This document shows positions 26,127 to 35,271 of a stretch of 64,000 nucleotides of DNA, piece after piece. The stretch's first letter is position 1. Each line of letters begins with the position of its first letter. The notes under the pieces were generated by a model, which worked only from the letters and a program-made list of their open reading frames with translations, had not been told where the DNA came from and searched no databases. Made by a program: the position numbers and the translations under genes. The DNA comes from Bdellovibrio sp. UBA4095 (GTDB lineage Bacteria; Bdellovibrionota; Bdellovibrionia; Bdellovibrionales; Bdellovibrionaceae): NCBI GenBank assembly GCA_002381805.1, contig DFXZ01000007.1:3936-67935 (forward strand), written 5' to 3'.

Positions 26127-27695
26127 CCTAGTTTGTTCGGTGGCAACAGTTTCTCTGACAACCACAACCTTGATTTGACCTGGGTAATTACATTCTTCTT
26201 CGATTCGAGCGGCGATCTTTTTGGACAATTCAAGAGCTTGAGTGTCATCAATTTTTCGACCGTTCACAAGTACTCGGCACTCTCTGCCACCACTGAGGAC
26301 GAAGCAATCTGTAACTCCCGGAAAGCTGCGTGCGATATCTTGGAGTTCAGAAACTTTTTGATTGTAGGATTCGATCGTCGATCGACGTGCTCCGGGGCGT
26401 GCGCCAGAGACGGCATCGGCTGCGATCACTAAAAAGGCATGGTCGGTAGAAGGCTGTTCGTCAAAGTGATGGGCTTTCACAGCATGAACCACATCCGGCG
26501 CTTCACCGCGGGCTGCGATAAAGTCGGCGCCGATCACTGCGTGTCCACCTTCCATGACATGGTCCATGGATTTTCCTATATCGTGAAGCATACCTACACG
26601 ACGAGCCTTCTTAATATTTAAACCCAGCTCAGCAGCCATAAGGCCTGCAAGCCAACCAACCTCTCCGCAATGGAAATACTGATTTTGAGTGAAGGAGTAA
26701 CGATAACGAAGAGATCCCATCATTTGACGGACTTCTGCATTTAAGCCCTCAAGCTTGAGTTCTTTTGCTAAGGCGTCACCATCGTGTTTGATATTCTTGA
26801 AGAGCTCTTTTTTCTGGTTCTCCGCGATCTTGCGGATGAAGTCAGGATTGATATTCTTTTTTTCCTTAAAAATTCTTTCCAGAGTTCTTCGTGTCAGTTC
26901 TCTGCGAACTGGATCGAATCCAGCGACACCAACCATATCCATACCGTCTTCGACAATAATATCGCAGCCACAGGCGTCTTGAAGGGCCTTAATGTTATTC
27001 CCAGCGGGATCGCAGAAAAGTTTGCGAACATGAGCGTCCGGAAAATTCACAGCACCAATCCCACGTTCTGGACAATAAGGACGAGCAAAGCGATCTATGA
27101 CAAGACTTAGGATTTTCTTGGCTTTTTGTTCAGCATGCTCTTTGGTGTTCTCTTCAAACTCCTGAGCCAAGCGAGCAGATCTGCGGCGAGTTTCCTCTTC
27201 CATCTGCTCTTTTAGTTGGTTTTTAAAATCTTCAGCCGAAGTACTTAAGCGCTCGGTGAGTTTTTGGACTAAATCTTTATTCAGAGTCTTTTGAGCTTCG
27301 CGCAATTTGTTCAGTTCAGATTCCTGTGAACGTAGTGCCTGTTCCTGTTTTTTTACGTCGGCTTCACGCTCCTGCAGTTTCTTTTTTTCTTCTTGGATAA
27401 TTTGATCAGCTTTGGACTTTTTTTCGTCGGCGAGTTCTTGCAGTTCTTCGATACGTGCTTCAGAGCGCAACATATCAGGTTCTACTTTCGTCCACAGTTC
27501 CATTTCAAGTTCTTGAATGCGTTCCCGCTCTTCAAGTGACTTTAATTCTATGGCTTCTTTTACTTCAGCGATGATTTCTTGAGCTTCCTCTCGAGCATGC
27601 CGAACTGTGCGAACATTGAAAAACTTGTGCAAGGCCAAGCCGAGGCCGCCACCGGCCAAAAGAGCGATAATGGCTATAGCAATCATTGCAATCAT
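26112..27695 (-). CDS. rny: Ribonuclease Y
   Basis: 527 residues, the normal length for this endoribonuclease, which starts mRNA decay at the membrane. There is an N-terminal membrane helix (residues ~2-25), then a long Glu/Lys-rich coiled coil (~30-195). A KH domain with a divergent GxxG loop (DPAGNNIKAL) comes before the HD domain, with metal-binding HDIGKSMDH at about residue 365. The Shine-Dalgarno GGAGT is correctly placed. RNase Y is common in Firmicutes and in Bdellovibrio-like bacteria but absent from E. coli, which helps place the organism. Confidence 0.95.
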   Translation of the reverse strand: MIAMIAIAIIALLAGGGLGLALHKFFNVRTVRHAREEAQEIIAEVKEAIELKSLEERERIQELEMELWTKVEPDMLRSEARIEELQELADEKKSKADQIIQEEKKKLQEREADVKKQEQALRSQESELNKLREAQKTLNKDLVQKLTERLSTSAEDFKNQLKEQMEEETRRRSARLAQEFEENTKEHAEQKAKKILSLVIDRFARPYCPERGIGAVNFPDAHVRKLFCDPAGNNIKALQDACGCDIIVEDGMDMVGVAGFDPVRRELTRRTLERIFKEKKNINPDFIRKIAENQKKELFKNIKHDGDALAKELKLEGLNAEVRQMMGSLRYRYSFTQNQYFHCGEVGWLAGLMAAELGLNIKKARRVGMLHDIGKSMDHVMEGGHAVIGADFIAARGEAPDVVHAVKAHHFDEQPSTDHAFLVIAADAVSGARPGARRSTIESYNQKVSELQDIARSFPGVTDCFVLSGGRECRVLVNGRKIDDTQALELSKKIAARIEEECNYPGQIKVVVVRETVATEQTRKELA

Positions 27696-27886
27696 ACGGG
27701 TACTCCTAACGGCTCCAGTTTACCCTTTTTAACGGGAATAACGCAAATTTTACGATGGTTTACTTAAAGCGTTAACCAGTTTAAAATCATTACTGGCACC
27801 GCTGGGTCAGCTAGGATGGGCGGTGTGCTCAGGAAACAAGCGAGTTGGGGACTCAAAGTGCCGAACCGAGCTATAAGGAAGGCTCT

Positions 27887-28291
27887 ATGTTGTCGATCGA
27901 AATACCATTTCATGAGTTGGATTTTACTTACGTTCGCTCGCGCGGGCCGGGTGGGCAGAATGTGAATCGAACGAACTCGGCGGCAGTTTTACGCTGGAAT
28001 TTGTTTTCGTCTGGAGCATTTTCTGAAGAACTCAAAGGCAGAATTTACGGCAAGGTCAAGAATCAGCTGACGGAAGACGGCGATATCATCATTCGTAGCG
28101 ATGTCCACAGAGATCAAGATCAGAATCGGTCGGAATGCATAAAGAGGCTGCAAGAGTTATTAAAGCGCGCGCTTTTCGTTCCTAAAAAAAGAGTGGCAAC
28201 GAAGCCCACTCGATCCTCAGTAAGAAAGCGCCTTGAAGGTAAAAAAGTCAGATCTGAAACAAAGCAAAATCGCCAAAAGGTTCGCCTTTAG
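27887..28291 (+). CDS. arfB: Ribosome-rescue peptidyl-tRNA hydrolase ArfB (YaeJ)
   Basis: 134 residues from ATG 27887 (GGAAGG ribosome-binding site); an upstream GTG at 27845 would add 14 unlikely residues. It contains the release-factor catalytic GGQ in SRGPGGQNVNRTNSA (about residues 21-23). A Lys/Arg-rich tail (from about residue 100) is the part that enters the empty mRNA channel of stalled ribosomes. Length and layout match E. coli ArfB (140). Its end overlaps the convergent MFS gene by 4 bases. Confidence 0.93.
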   Translation: MLSIEIPFHELDFTYVRSRGPGGQNVNRTNSAAVLRWNLFSSGAFSEELKGRIYGKVKNQLTEDGDIIIRSDVHRDQDQNRSECIKRLQELLKRALFVPKKRVATKPTRSSVRKRLEGKKVRSETKQNRQKVRL

Positions 28292-29526
28292 AATGCAGGT
28301 TCGACGAGGGGTTGAATTTCTTCTTGCGGTTTCTGTTCAATAGCAGATATGCGTCTTGAAAGATAAATAGCGACAAAGGTAAAGGAAATCGCTACGTAGC
28401 CCACGATTTCATAGTTTTCCAATCGGCCAGAAGCGCCCTTGGTAACAACCACTCCAGCAATATAACTCGAAATTGCGGCCGCAAGTTGCTGCACACAACT
28501 GACGATACTCATAAAGCTGCCACGATTTTCGGGACGGGACGTTCCAGAAACCAGTGCCGTCGCGGGAATCATCCTCCCGCCTGAAGACACAAAGAAAAAG
28601 GCACAGATGGCAAGAATTAGCCACAGAGGTGAAGGCTTCATGTGGGTGATTAGTGTGTAGGGAATAAGTGTGACGAGTGCTCCAATTAAAAAGATCCTAT
28701 GTTTGCCGAAGCGATCAGAGAGACGGCCAATGAAGGGCGATGTGAAAATCGTGCAGAGACCGCCAATGATATACATTAATGGCAGCTGGTCTTCACGTAA
28801 GCCCACGTTCGCCACGAGCGTCGGGGAGACAAAAGGAATAATAGCGAAATGACCAAACATAACTGCCGACATAAAGTACAAAGCTCGTCTCTGGTTTTGA
28901 TTGGTCGCAATATTAGTTAAAACACTGTAGAAAGGTTGGCGTGGACGTCTTTCTAAAAGATGAGCTCGCATTGATGGGATATAAGCCCAGATGACTCCGC
29001 ACAAAACCAAGGATCCAACTCCTAAAAAAAGAAAAGGTGCGTGCCAGTTGAACTGATTGGCTAACCACAGACTTAGCGGCACTCCTAACACCGAAGCCAT
29101 GGAAAATGATGTCATGATGACTCCCATTGCACTGCCTCTTCGCTCGTAAGAGATTGCATCGCTTACGATTGACATAACCAATGAGCTTAAAACGCCTCCG
29201 AAAATGCCAGTCAGTCCACGGGAAAATAAAAGAACTTCGTAGTTCGGCGATAATGCACAGGCGATAGTTCCCAAGGAAAAACCAACAAAGAAAAAAAGCA
29301 GACTTTGCTTTCGATCAAACTTATCCATAAAGAAAGCCGCAAAGAAGCCGCTTATTGATGCCGCGAAAGTATATGATGACACAAGGAGTCCGAATTGATG
29401 GGGGCTGATCTGAAAGATGCGCATCAGTTGAGGTCCAAGAGGCATCATGATCATGAAGTCGACAATTGAGCTGAACTGAATGCACGCGAGCACTGCGAGA
29501 AGAATTTTTTCTTTTCTGGAAAACAC
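28288..29526 (-). CDS. MFS efflux-type transporter
   Basis: 412 residues from GTG 29526, which is spaced well from AAGGA; TTG 29532 is too close. About twelve membrane helices. The loop motif MDKFDRKQSLL between helices 2 and 3 and GRLSDRFGKHR between helices 8 and 9 are major-facilitator signatures. It is closest in appearance to drug/proton antiporters of the 12-helix DHA1 type. The substrate is not predictable. It is a single gene, divergent from 29576. Confidence 0.85.
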   Translation of the reverse strand: MFSRKEKILLAVLACIQFSSIVDFMIMMPLGPQLMRIFQISPHQFGLLVSSYTFAASISGFFAAFFMDKFDRKQSLLFFFVGFSLGTIACALSPNYEVLLFSRGLTGIFGGVLSSLVMSIVSDAISYERRGSAMGVIMTSFSMASVLGVPLSLWLANQFNWHAPFLFLGVGSLVLCGVIWAYIPSMRAHLLERRPRQPFYSVLTNIATNQNQRRALYFMSAVMFGHFAIIPFVSPTLVANVGLREDQLPLMYIIGGLCTIFTSPFIGRLSDRFGKHRIFLIGALVTLIPYTLITHMKPSPLWLILAICAFFFVSSGGRMIPATALVSGTSRPENRGSFMSIVSCVQQLAAAISSYIAGVVVTKGASGRLENYEIVGYVAISFTFVAIYLSRRISAIEQKPQEEIQPLVEPAF

Positions 29527-29575
29527 GAACAAGTCCTTTGTTGACGGTTCTTAAACTTACCGTTAAGCCTCTAAT

Positions 29576-29959
29576 ATGGCAACACTAAGAAGCTTAATAA
29601 AATATCTCCTCACAGTAGTGGTCCTCTTTGCTGTTTTATGGGTTGTGATGAGCAACTATAGCGCTATTTTTTCCAAGACTTTTGAAGGTGAGATTGTTGC
29701 AATTGAAAAAATTGAAACTCCATCAGTCGTTGTGACCCTGAATGATTTGTCCGCCAAAGCTCTTTCGTTTGCTGTGGGTATCAAAGATAACAAATCTGGT
29801 GACATCGTTATCGCGACTTCGACAGATAGTCAGTGGTCAATTGCCAAACCGGGGTTGTGTGCTCAGGCGGTTTTCTTGCCTTATCCCCCTTGGGATTTCA
29901 CAAAGAAGGGCAGCTATTTTGGTGCACGTATGACTCGCCTTTACGAGTGTTCGAAGTAG
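29576..29959 (+). CDS. Small membrane-anchored protein of unknown function
   Basis: 127 residues with one N-terminal helix (residues ~8-27), then a ~95-residue soluble domain rich in beta-strand with two Cys residues. It ends 11 bp before the TauE/SafE gene and is probably cotranscribed with it and the DUF1634 gene. No family was recognised. Confidence 0.65.
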   Translation: MATLRSLIKYLLTVVVLFAVLWVVMSNYSAIFSKTFEGEIVAIEKIETPSVVVTLNDLSAKALSFAVGIKDNKSGDIVIATSTDSQWSIAKPGLCAQAVFLPYPPWDFTKKGSYFGARMTRLYECSK

Positions 29960-29970
29960 GGCGCGTAAAA

Positions 29971-30786
29971 ATGGGAGAGTTGCTTTTACTGATCATTTCA
30001 ATAGGTGCAGGATTCTTGGGGGCCCTGCTTGGCCTAGGTGGCGGAATTATTATTGTACCTGTGCTGACGCTTTTTTATGGAATTGATATTCGCTATGCTA
30101 TTGCTGCAAGTTTGATTTCAATCGTGGCAACTTCTTCAGGTGCGGCGGCAGGGTATCTTAAGGATTCTCTTACGAACCTCCGATTAGCCGTGCTTCTTGA
30201 GGTTGGGACAGTGCTAGGGGCTGTCGTGGGTTTTCTATTAGCTAGCGTTGTTCAGCAAAAGCATTTGTTCTTATTGTTCGGTTCGTTTCTTATGTTTTCG
30301 GCAGTGATGATGTTGCGAAGACGTGAAGAACATCTTACAGCAACAAATCATCCATGGGCGGAAAAGTTAAAACTTGATGGCAGTTTTCCTAATGAACATG
30401 GTCAGTGGCAGACTTACAAGATTCAGAATGTTCCCATCGGTTTAATAACAATGTTCGGTGCAGGGATTCTTTCGGCTCTGTTGGGAATCGGTAGCGGGAT
30501 ATTTAAGGTACTTGCTATGGATGGGGCAATGAAGCTGCCTATCAAAGTTTCCTCCGCGACTTCAAATTTTATGATTGGAGTGACTGCTTCTGCAAGTGCG
30601 GGAGCCTACTTTCTAAAGGGTGACGTCAGGCCTGAATTGGCGGCACCTGTAGCTGTCGGAATCATATTAGGGTCGCTTGGTGGAGCGAAGGTGATGGTTA
30701 AGATGCCCGCAGCAAGGATTCGAAAGATATTTGTGGTTGTGCTTGCTGTGGTCTCTATCCAAATGATCACCAAAGGGTTGTTGTGA
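29971..30786 (+). CDS. TauE/SafE-family permease
   Basis: 271 residues from ATG 29971; an ORF start at 29833 lies inside the previous gene. About eight membrane helices. The duplicated glycine motif of this family is present: GALLGLGGGIIIVP near residue 17 and SALLGIGSGIFKV near residue 170. Members export sulfite, sulfoacetate or other small anions. It overlaps the next gene by ATGA (30783-30786), and that partner is typical for this subfamily. Confidence 0.9.
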   Translation: MGELLLLIISIGAGFLGALLGLGGGIIIVPVLTLFYGIDIRYAIAASLISIVATSSGAAAGYLKDSLTNLRLAVLLEVGTVLGAVVGFLLASVVQQKHLFLLFGSFLMFSAVMMLRRREEHLTATNHPWAEKLKLDGSFPNEHGQWQTYKIQNVPIGLITMFGAGILSALLGIGSGIFKVLAMDGAMKLPIKVSSATSNFMIGVTASASAGAYFLKGDVRPELAAPVAVGIILGSLGGAKVMVKMPAARIRKIFVVVLAVVSIQMITKGLL

Positions 30787-31160
30787 TGGAAAAGCGTCAG
30801 GACTCTTTGTTTAAGTTGGAGCTTATTATCAGCCAGGTGCTGCGAACGGGTGTGCTCATCTCGGGGACCTGTCTCTTGGTAGGGTGGCTGTGGATGTGGT
30901 ATCACGGCGGTGATATTTATGCGTTGAAGTTCTATGAAGAACACAGTCTGTTAGAAGCGTTCCAATGGGCTCTACTAATGCAAAATCGCGGTTTTTTTAT
31001 CTGTATGGCAGGATTTGCAGTTTTGATATCCTTACCGCTGATACGGGTCTTTATGACTGGAGTCTTGTTCTTAAAGCAAAAAGAGTATCTGTTAAGCGTT
31101 CTGGCCTTTGGGGTCTTTTTAGCGCTTATTCTAAGTTTCTCGTTAGGCTTAGAGCTTTAG
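30783..31160 (+). CDS. DUF1634 membrane protein, TauE/SafE partner
   Basis: 125 residues with three membrane helices, starting with ISQVLRTGVLISG, as in DUF1634 proteins, which are usually encoded right after TauE/SafE permeases. The ATGA overlap implies coupled translation. It is probably an accessory subunit; the biochemical role is not known. Confidence 0.8.
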   Translation: MMEKRQDSLFKLELIISQVLRTGVLISGTCLLVGWLWMWYHGGDIYALKFYEEHSLLEAFQWALLMQNRGFFICMAGFAVLISLPLIRVFMTGVLFLKQKEYLLSVLAFGVFLALILSFSLGLEL

Positions 31161-31161
31161 A

Positions 31162-31374
31162 TCAGGTGAACTTTTGTGCCAGATACCAAGGAAGCAAAAT
31201 ATAAAGAGAAACGTCACGAATCAGGTAATACATAAAGAAAACAGCAAAAAATTTCCAGCCATAGCGGCGAATGACACCCTTGAGGCCTGCTTCTCGAAAA
31301 ACCTGCTTGGCCTCTACCAAAACCTTTGGCGTGATGCGATCTAATAATCTAGTTTTGGTTTTTTCTGTCGCCAT
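31162..31374 (-). CDS. Small membrane protein (70 aa)
   Basis: A basic amphipathic first half and one hydrophobic segment (residues ~42-64). It converges on the DUF1634 gene with one base between them. Composition and codon use look coding, but there is no family match, and the ribosome-binding site is weak (GGTCC). Confidence 0.6.
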   Translation of the reverse strand: MATEKTKTRLLDRITPKVLVEAKQVFREAGLKGVIRRYGWKFFAVFFMYYLIRDVSLYILLPWYLAQKFT

Positions 31375-31577
31375 AAAAAAAGGACCCCTCGAGCTGTACC
31401 CATGCTTTAAATGGAGGTCGCTAGGGGGGTCAAGAAAAAGGGTGACTCGAATTTTGCTAGGTCATTAATACATGCCACTTTTTCGACTAAGTTTATTTTG
31501 GGCCCAATTACGCAACCAGTCAACATCAGCAGGTGATTTCACTAGGCGACTGGAAGTCATGGTTTTAAGATGAATAC

Positions 31578-32063
31578 ATGACTATGGAAAATTTAAAACT
31601 GACTTTTTTCGTAAATCTTTATGGCTTGTTAAAAATTCCCTTGGTTCTCTTTGTAAACCCACGAGTGGTGTTGATGAGCAAAGAGAAGTTTATCATTAAG
31701 ATTCCACTTAATTTTCGCACAAAGAATCACTTGAATTCGATGTATTTCGGAGCCATGGGAGTTGGTGCTGAGCTCTCTATTGCTGGGCCTGCCGTTATTC
31801 TGATCAATGAATCCAAAATGAAAATTGATTTCGTCTTTAAGGATTTTCAAGCAAGCTATCTTAAAAGAGCTGAAGGTGATGTGCATTTCATCTGCGAAGA
31901 CGTAGAGTCTGTGTCGAAGCTGATTGAGCAATCGAAAACGAGCGCTGAAAGATTCGAAAAGAAAATCAAAGGTTATGCAGTTGTGCCCAAGAAGAGCGAG
32001 CAAGATCCTGTTATGACTTTCGAGTTGACCCTCTCTGTTCGCAACCGCTCGTTTAAAGCTTAG
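31578..32063 (+). CDS. DUF4442-like hotdog-fold protein
   Basis: 161 residues (ATG 31578, alternative ATG 31584). The pattern KIPLNFRTKNHLNSMYFGAMGVGAELS matches the DUF4442 family, hotdog-fold proteins related to acyl-CoA thioesterases. The conserved Asn-His-x-x-Ser and Gly-Ala-x-x-x-Gly helix are present. It may act on acyl thioesters in lipid metabolism. It overlaps the convergent nitronate monooxygenase gene by 4 bases. Confidence 0.75.
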   Translation: MTMENLKLTFFVNLYGLLKIPLVLFVNPRVVLMSKEKFIIKIPLNFRTKNHLNSMYFGAMGVGAELSIAGPAVILINESKMKIDFVFKDFQASYLKRAEGDVHFICEDVESVSKLIEQSKTSAERFEKKIKGYAVVPKKSEQDPVMTFELTLSVRNRSFKA

Positions 32064-33058
32064 TTCTTCATACTCTGGTTAAGCGAAGTAACGCTTTCTT
32101 CAAACTCTTGCACAAGCTGATGGTATATCTCTTGAACACTTAATATTTCCTCTACGAGTCCCACTGATTGACCAGCACTCCAGACTGTTTTCCAGGTGGG
32201 TTTGACTGCTGCCTCTTCAAGCGCTTTCATCCCCAGAAGATGAATCAAGGGTGTCATATATTTTTTGGTAAGCTTGTGTTCTTTTAGGATTTTAAAGGCC
32301 CACGGTAAATCAGTCCCTAGTTTTTGCACGTAGGGTGTATTGATGACTGCAGCCGGTGTGCCAGACACTCTTGTGGTCATGACAATATCTTCAGGGGTGC
32401 TGTTAAGGATGGCTTGCTTGTAAGCATCATCAACGGAAGCTTCTTTGCTTGCGATAAATCTTGTACCGATACTGACGCCATCGGCGCCTAAAGCCAGGCA
32501 AGCTGAGACAATTGATCCATGAGCGATTCCTCCGGCGGCAATAACAGGTATTTGGAGTTCTGTCTTTAGCCACGGTATCAATACCAGAGGGGAGATTGGG
32601 CCAGCGTGGCCACCGGCCCCGGTACCCACGGCGATCACGCCATCGGCGCCAAGGTCTTGCACCTTCTTGGCGTGCTCAAGGTTGGTGACATCGCAGATGA
32701 CCTTGGCTCCGTTTCTATGGGCCTCCTCTATCACGGTTTTGGGGCTACCTAGAGAAGTAATAAAAAGCTCAACTCCGTTGTCGAGTGCAATTTTTAAGTC
32801 TTGGGTTTGGCGCTCGTTGCTTTTGTTGACAATGATATTTACACCAATCGGTTTCTTGGTGCGGGATTTGATTTCTTTGAGTGCTTGTTCGTATTTTTCA
32901 AGCGGGCGGTAGTTCAAAGCGGGAAAAGTCCCAATTCCACCGGCTTCGCTTGCGGCAACGACAATGTCGGTGTTGCTGACTAAAAACATCGGTGCAGCAA
33001 TGATGGGGTAACTCACTCCGAGGAGTTCAGCAAAAGGTGTTGAGATTTTCTGTAGCAT
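32060..33058 (-). CDS. Nitronate monooxygenase (2-nitropropane dioxygenase family)
   Basis: A 332-residue FMN-binding TIM barrel. Signatures: PIIAAPMFLVSN at the start, DLGADGVIAVGTGAGGHAGP (flavin and active site) in the middle, VIAAGGIAHG and LALGADGVSIGTRF for phosphate binding. It oxidises alkyl nitronates; the related enoyl-ACP reductase FabK has the same fold and cannot be excluded. A strong GGGAGG precedes ATG. A TetR gene lies 62 bp upstream in the same direction and may regulate it. Confidence 0.9.
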   Translation of the reverse strand: MLQKISTPFAELLGVSYPIIAAPMFLVSNTDIVVAASEAGGIGTFPALNYRPLEKYEQALKEIKSRTKKPIGVNIIVNKSNERQTQDLKIALDNGVELFITSLGSPKTVIEEAHRNGAKVICDVTNLEHAKKVQDLGADGVIAVGTGAGGHAGPISPLVLIPWLKTELQIPVIAAGGIAHGSIVSACLALGADGVSIGTRFIASKEASVDDAYKQAILNSTPEDIVMTTRVSGTPAAVINTPYVQKLGTDLPWAFKILKEHKLTKKYMTPLIHLLGMKALEEAAVKPTWKTVWSAGQSVGLVEEILSVQEIYHQLVQEFEESVTSLNQSMKN

Positions 33059-33120
33059 AAAAGGCCCTCCCTGGTCTCTGGATATTCAGGATACGGGGAG
33101 GGCTATCAGAGGCAAGCGTT

Positions 33121-33747
33121 TTATGACTGTAAGTAGCGACTGATCAAAAGATAAACTTCTTTTTTCGTAGCTTCTTCTCTTTCGGGATTTTGCGGTCCCA
33201 GTAGGCTGAGGTGCAGGATGTTGTTAAAGCAGCTTACGATAAACAAGGCGACCATGCTGCGATCTCTACCTGGTAGGTCTGGGATGTGCTTTAGGATTGC
33301 TTTCTGATACTGCTCAAAGAACACTCTGCGAGTATCCCAATAATCGAGCATACCTTGGACACCCTGAAGTGCTGTGCGCAGCGGCCGGTTGTCGTGGAAT
33401 CTGTTGAATCCGATGTCGATCAAAGCATGAATTTTCGTGCTCATATCTGTTTGGGGTATCTGATTCATTTTTTCTTCAATGTAGACCAGATCCGTTTGCA
33501 GAAGCTGATCAATGACGGCAGCTACGATAGCTTCCTTATTTGCAAAGAACTGATACAAAGATCCAATGCTGACTCCTGCCATCTCGGCAATTTTGTCAGT
33601 TGTGATCGCGTGGTAAGGTTCTTGTACTAAAAGTCTAGAACAGGACTCAACGATACTCGCTACAGTTTCCTTTGAGCGTTTCTGGACGGGAATCTTTAAC
33701 ATGTACTTCTTATCGGGGTTGTTATGACTCATTGATACGGCTCCCAT
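33121..33747 (-). CDS. TetR-family regulator
   Basis: 208 residues behind GGAGGA. The N-terminal helix-turn-helix (residues ~25-70) includes ITTDKIAEMAGVSIGSLYQFFANKEAIVAAV, a canonical TetR DNA-binding region. The C-terminal domain is all-helical and would bind a ligand, perhaps an acyl-CoA or nitro compound given the downstream nitronate monooxygenase. A perfect palindrome at 33891-33905 upstream could be its operator. Confidence 0.93.
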   Translation of the reverse strand: MGAVSMSHNNPDKKYMLKIPVQKRSKETVASIVESCSRLLVQEPYHAITTDKIAEMAGVSIGSLYQFFANKEAIVAAVIDQLLQTDLVYIEEKMNQIPQTDMSTKIHALIDIGFNRFHDNRPLRTALQGVQGMLDYWDTRRVFFEQYQKAILKHIPDLPGRDRSMVALFIVSCFNNILHLSLLGPQNPEREEATKKEVYLLISRYLQS

Positions 33748-34206
33748 TTTCGTCCTCCTTGGCTAAAATCTTGCTCACGTTCATATTCGGTCGTTGGGGA
33801 GCGATATTCAATACGCAATCCAAAGGTATCATAATATGATCCCGAAGTCCTCCCCACGAGGACATTTTGACTGAATCTTGACAACAATCGTGAGACAGAG
33901 TCTCATTTTGAAGAGTTTCGAGGTTCAGTCAAGCAAGATTACTGATACGTAATCAAAAAACGGTTCATTGATAGTAAATTTCGGTTTTACATGACCATAA
34001 TCATGCTTTTTTTAGTTTTGTTAGCCATCTAACAATTTGAACTTGTTGATCAAATTTAACCAGAAGCAAACTGATTCAGTCGATTTCTGGTTATTTAGGT
34101 GCCGTGGCCATTTTATTAGGTTCCCATACAATGTAACTTTTTAGGGCCACATGCGCGCCGCGTCCTCATATTTGAAAATGGCTGCGTAGACGTGGGTGTG
34201 GACGCT
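33748..34206. other. Intergenic region between TetR and UspA genes
   Basis: 459 bp, AT-rich, no credible gene. It holds a TTGACA box (33878-33883), a perfect palindrome (33891-33905) and a second inverted repeat (GATTAC...GTAATC near 33939-33956). It probably contains the TetR operon promoter and the 3' region of the UspA gene. Confidence 0.5.
33891..33905. promoter_or_regulatory. Candidate TetR operator
   Basis: TGAGAC-aga-GTCTCA is a 15-bp perfect dyad about 145 bp upstream of the tetR start and 8 bp after a TTGACA box. Size and symmetry suit a TetR dimer; binding is inferred. Confidence 0.4.
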
Positions 34207-35187
34207 CTAAAAAGGAGGGCGCAGCTCAGTAGCTGAAGCACCCTTTGGAAGATCATAATAGTGTCGTGTGATCACATAAACGGGACAGCTTGCCATTCTG
34301 GTAACGTTCCGCGTGTTGCTGCCCAGGATTGCTGCGCTCATCGGGCCACTCTGCGCTTCCATGACGACCAAGTCTATTTCGTTAACCTCTACAGAGTCGG
34401 TGATGAGGTCGTCGATGCTTTTAAAAGTATTGTCGATTATGTAGCTGGCATTTACGCCTTCTTTGTATGCCCAGTCTGTCCATTGCTGCGCTTTGCGCGA
34501 TTGCAGTTCGATTTGCATTTCTACGATCTGTTCCAGGGTCATCATTTTGCCATCATAGTTGAATACCTGAGGGCGAGCATCGACCTCAAAAAGACTTTCG
34601 ATGGGACGAGTGATCGCATGTAAAAGCGTAATCTGCGCACCGAACATTTTCGCAAGGTTCAAGACATGCTGATAGTTTTCCTTTGAATGCTCGCCGAACT
34701 CAGTCGGGAAGAGAATGTTATTGATACCGCTAAGACGATTGACGTGAGCGCCTATCACCAAGCACGGTACTCTGGATTGCAAAAGGAGACTTTCGGCAAA
34801 GCTTCCGAGGAAAAATCTTTGCAGTCCTTTTCGTCCGTGGCTGCCAATAAGGATCAGGTCAGCTCCTGCTCGTGTTGCGTATTCTGATAGGGCCTCAGCC
34901 GTTCCGCCGTGCGAAGTTGCGGTGTGAGGAATTACTTTCGGATCCTTTAGAAATGGTAGATTGTAACTGGCAAGAACTTCTTTAAACATTGCTTCTGCAG
35001 TATGGGAGTGATCGGTCACCCACGTTGGAACCTCATAGGTTGGCAGAATGATCTCATTCTCTCGAAGAAGATAGAGGGGCTCGACTTCAGCCTGACACTT
35101 CTCGTGGAGCCGAGTCAGGTATAGAGCCATCATATCATTAAGTTCCTTATGGTCTTCAAAAGCATCAATGGCCCAGATGATTTTCAT
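34207..35187 (-). CDS. Tandem universal stress protein (UspA family)
   Basis: 326 residues made of two UspA domains. The first (residues ~1-150) carries the ATP-binding motif GSHGRKGLQRFFLGSFAESLL followed by VPCLVIG. The second (~165-315) keeps the fold (NILFPTEF, VVMEAQ, CPVYVITR) but its nucleotide loop is degenerate (SGPMSAAILGSNT). The role is stress adaptation, with no direct enzymatic call. GGGGGTGAG precedes the start. It is a single gene. Confidence 0.92.
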   Translation of the reverse strand: MKIIWAIDAFEDHKELNDMMALYLTRLHEKCQAEVEPLYLLRENEIILPTYEVPTWVTDHSHTAEAMFKEVLASYNLPFLKDPKVIPHTATSHGGTAEALSEYATRAGADLILIGSHGRKGLQRFFLGSFAESLLLQSRVPCLVIGAHVNRLSGINNILFPTEFGEHSKENYQHVLNLAKMFGAQITLLHAITRPIESLFEVDARPQVFNYDGKMMTLEQIVEMQIELQSRKAQQWTDWAYKEGVNASYIIDNTFKSIDDLITDSVEVNEIDLVVMEAQSGPMSAAILGSNTRNVTRMASCPVYVITRHYYDLPKGASATELRPPF

Positions 35188-35271
35188 AACTCACCCCCTG
35201 TCCCTATTGTCCATAACCTGGAACCGAGACTTCAAGGGGTGGCTATGAAATGTGTAAGGAAACAGCGATGG

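Noticed and set aside
24322..32063. Four-base convergent stop overlaps at 24322, 28288 and 32060 as a special signal
   Set aside because: Shared TTAG ends are common where genes converge in compact genomes; there is no sign of further meaning.
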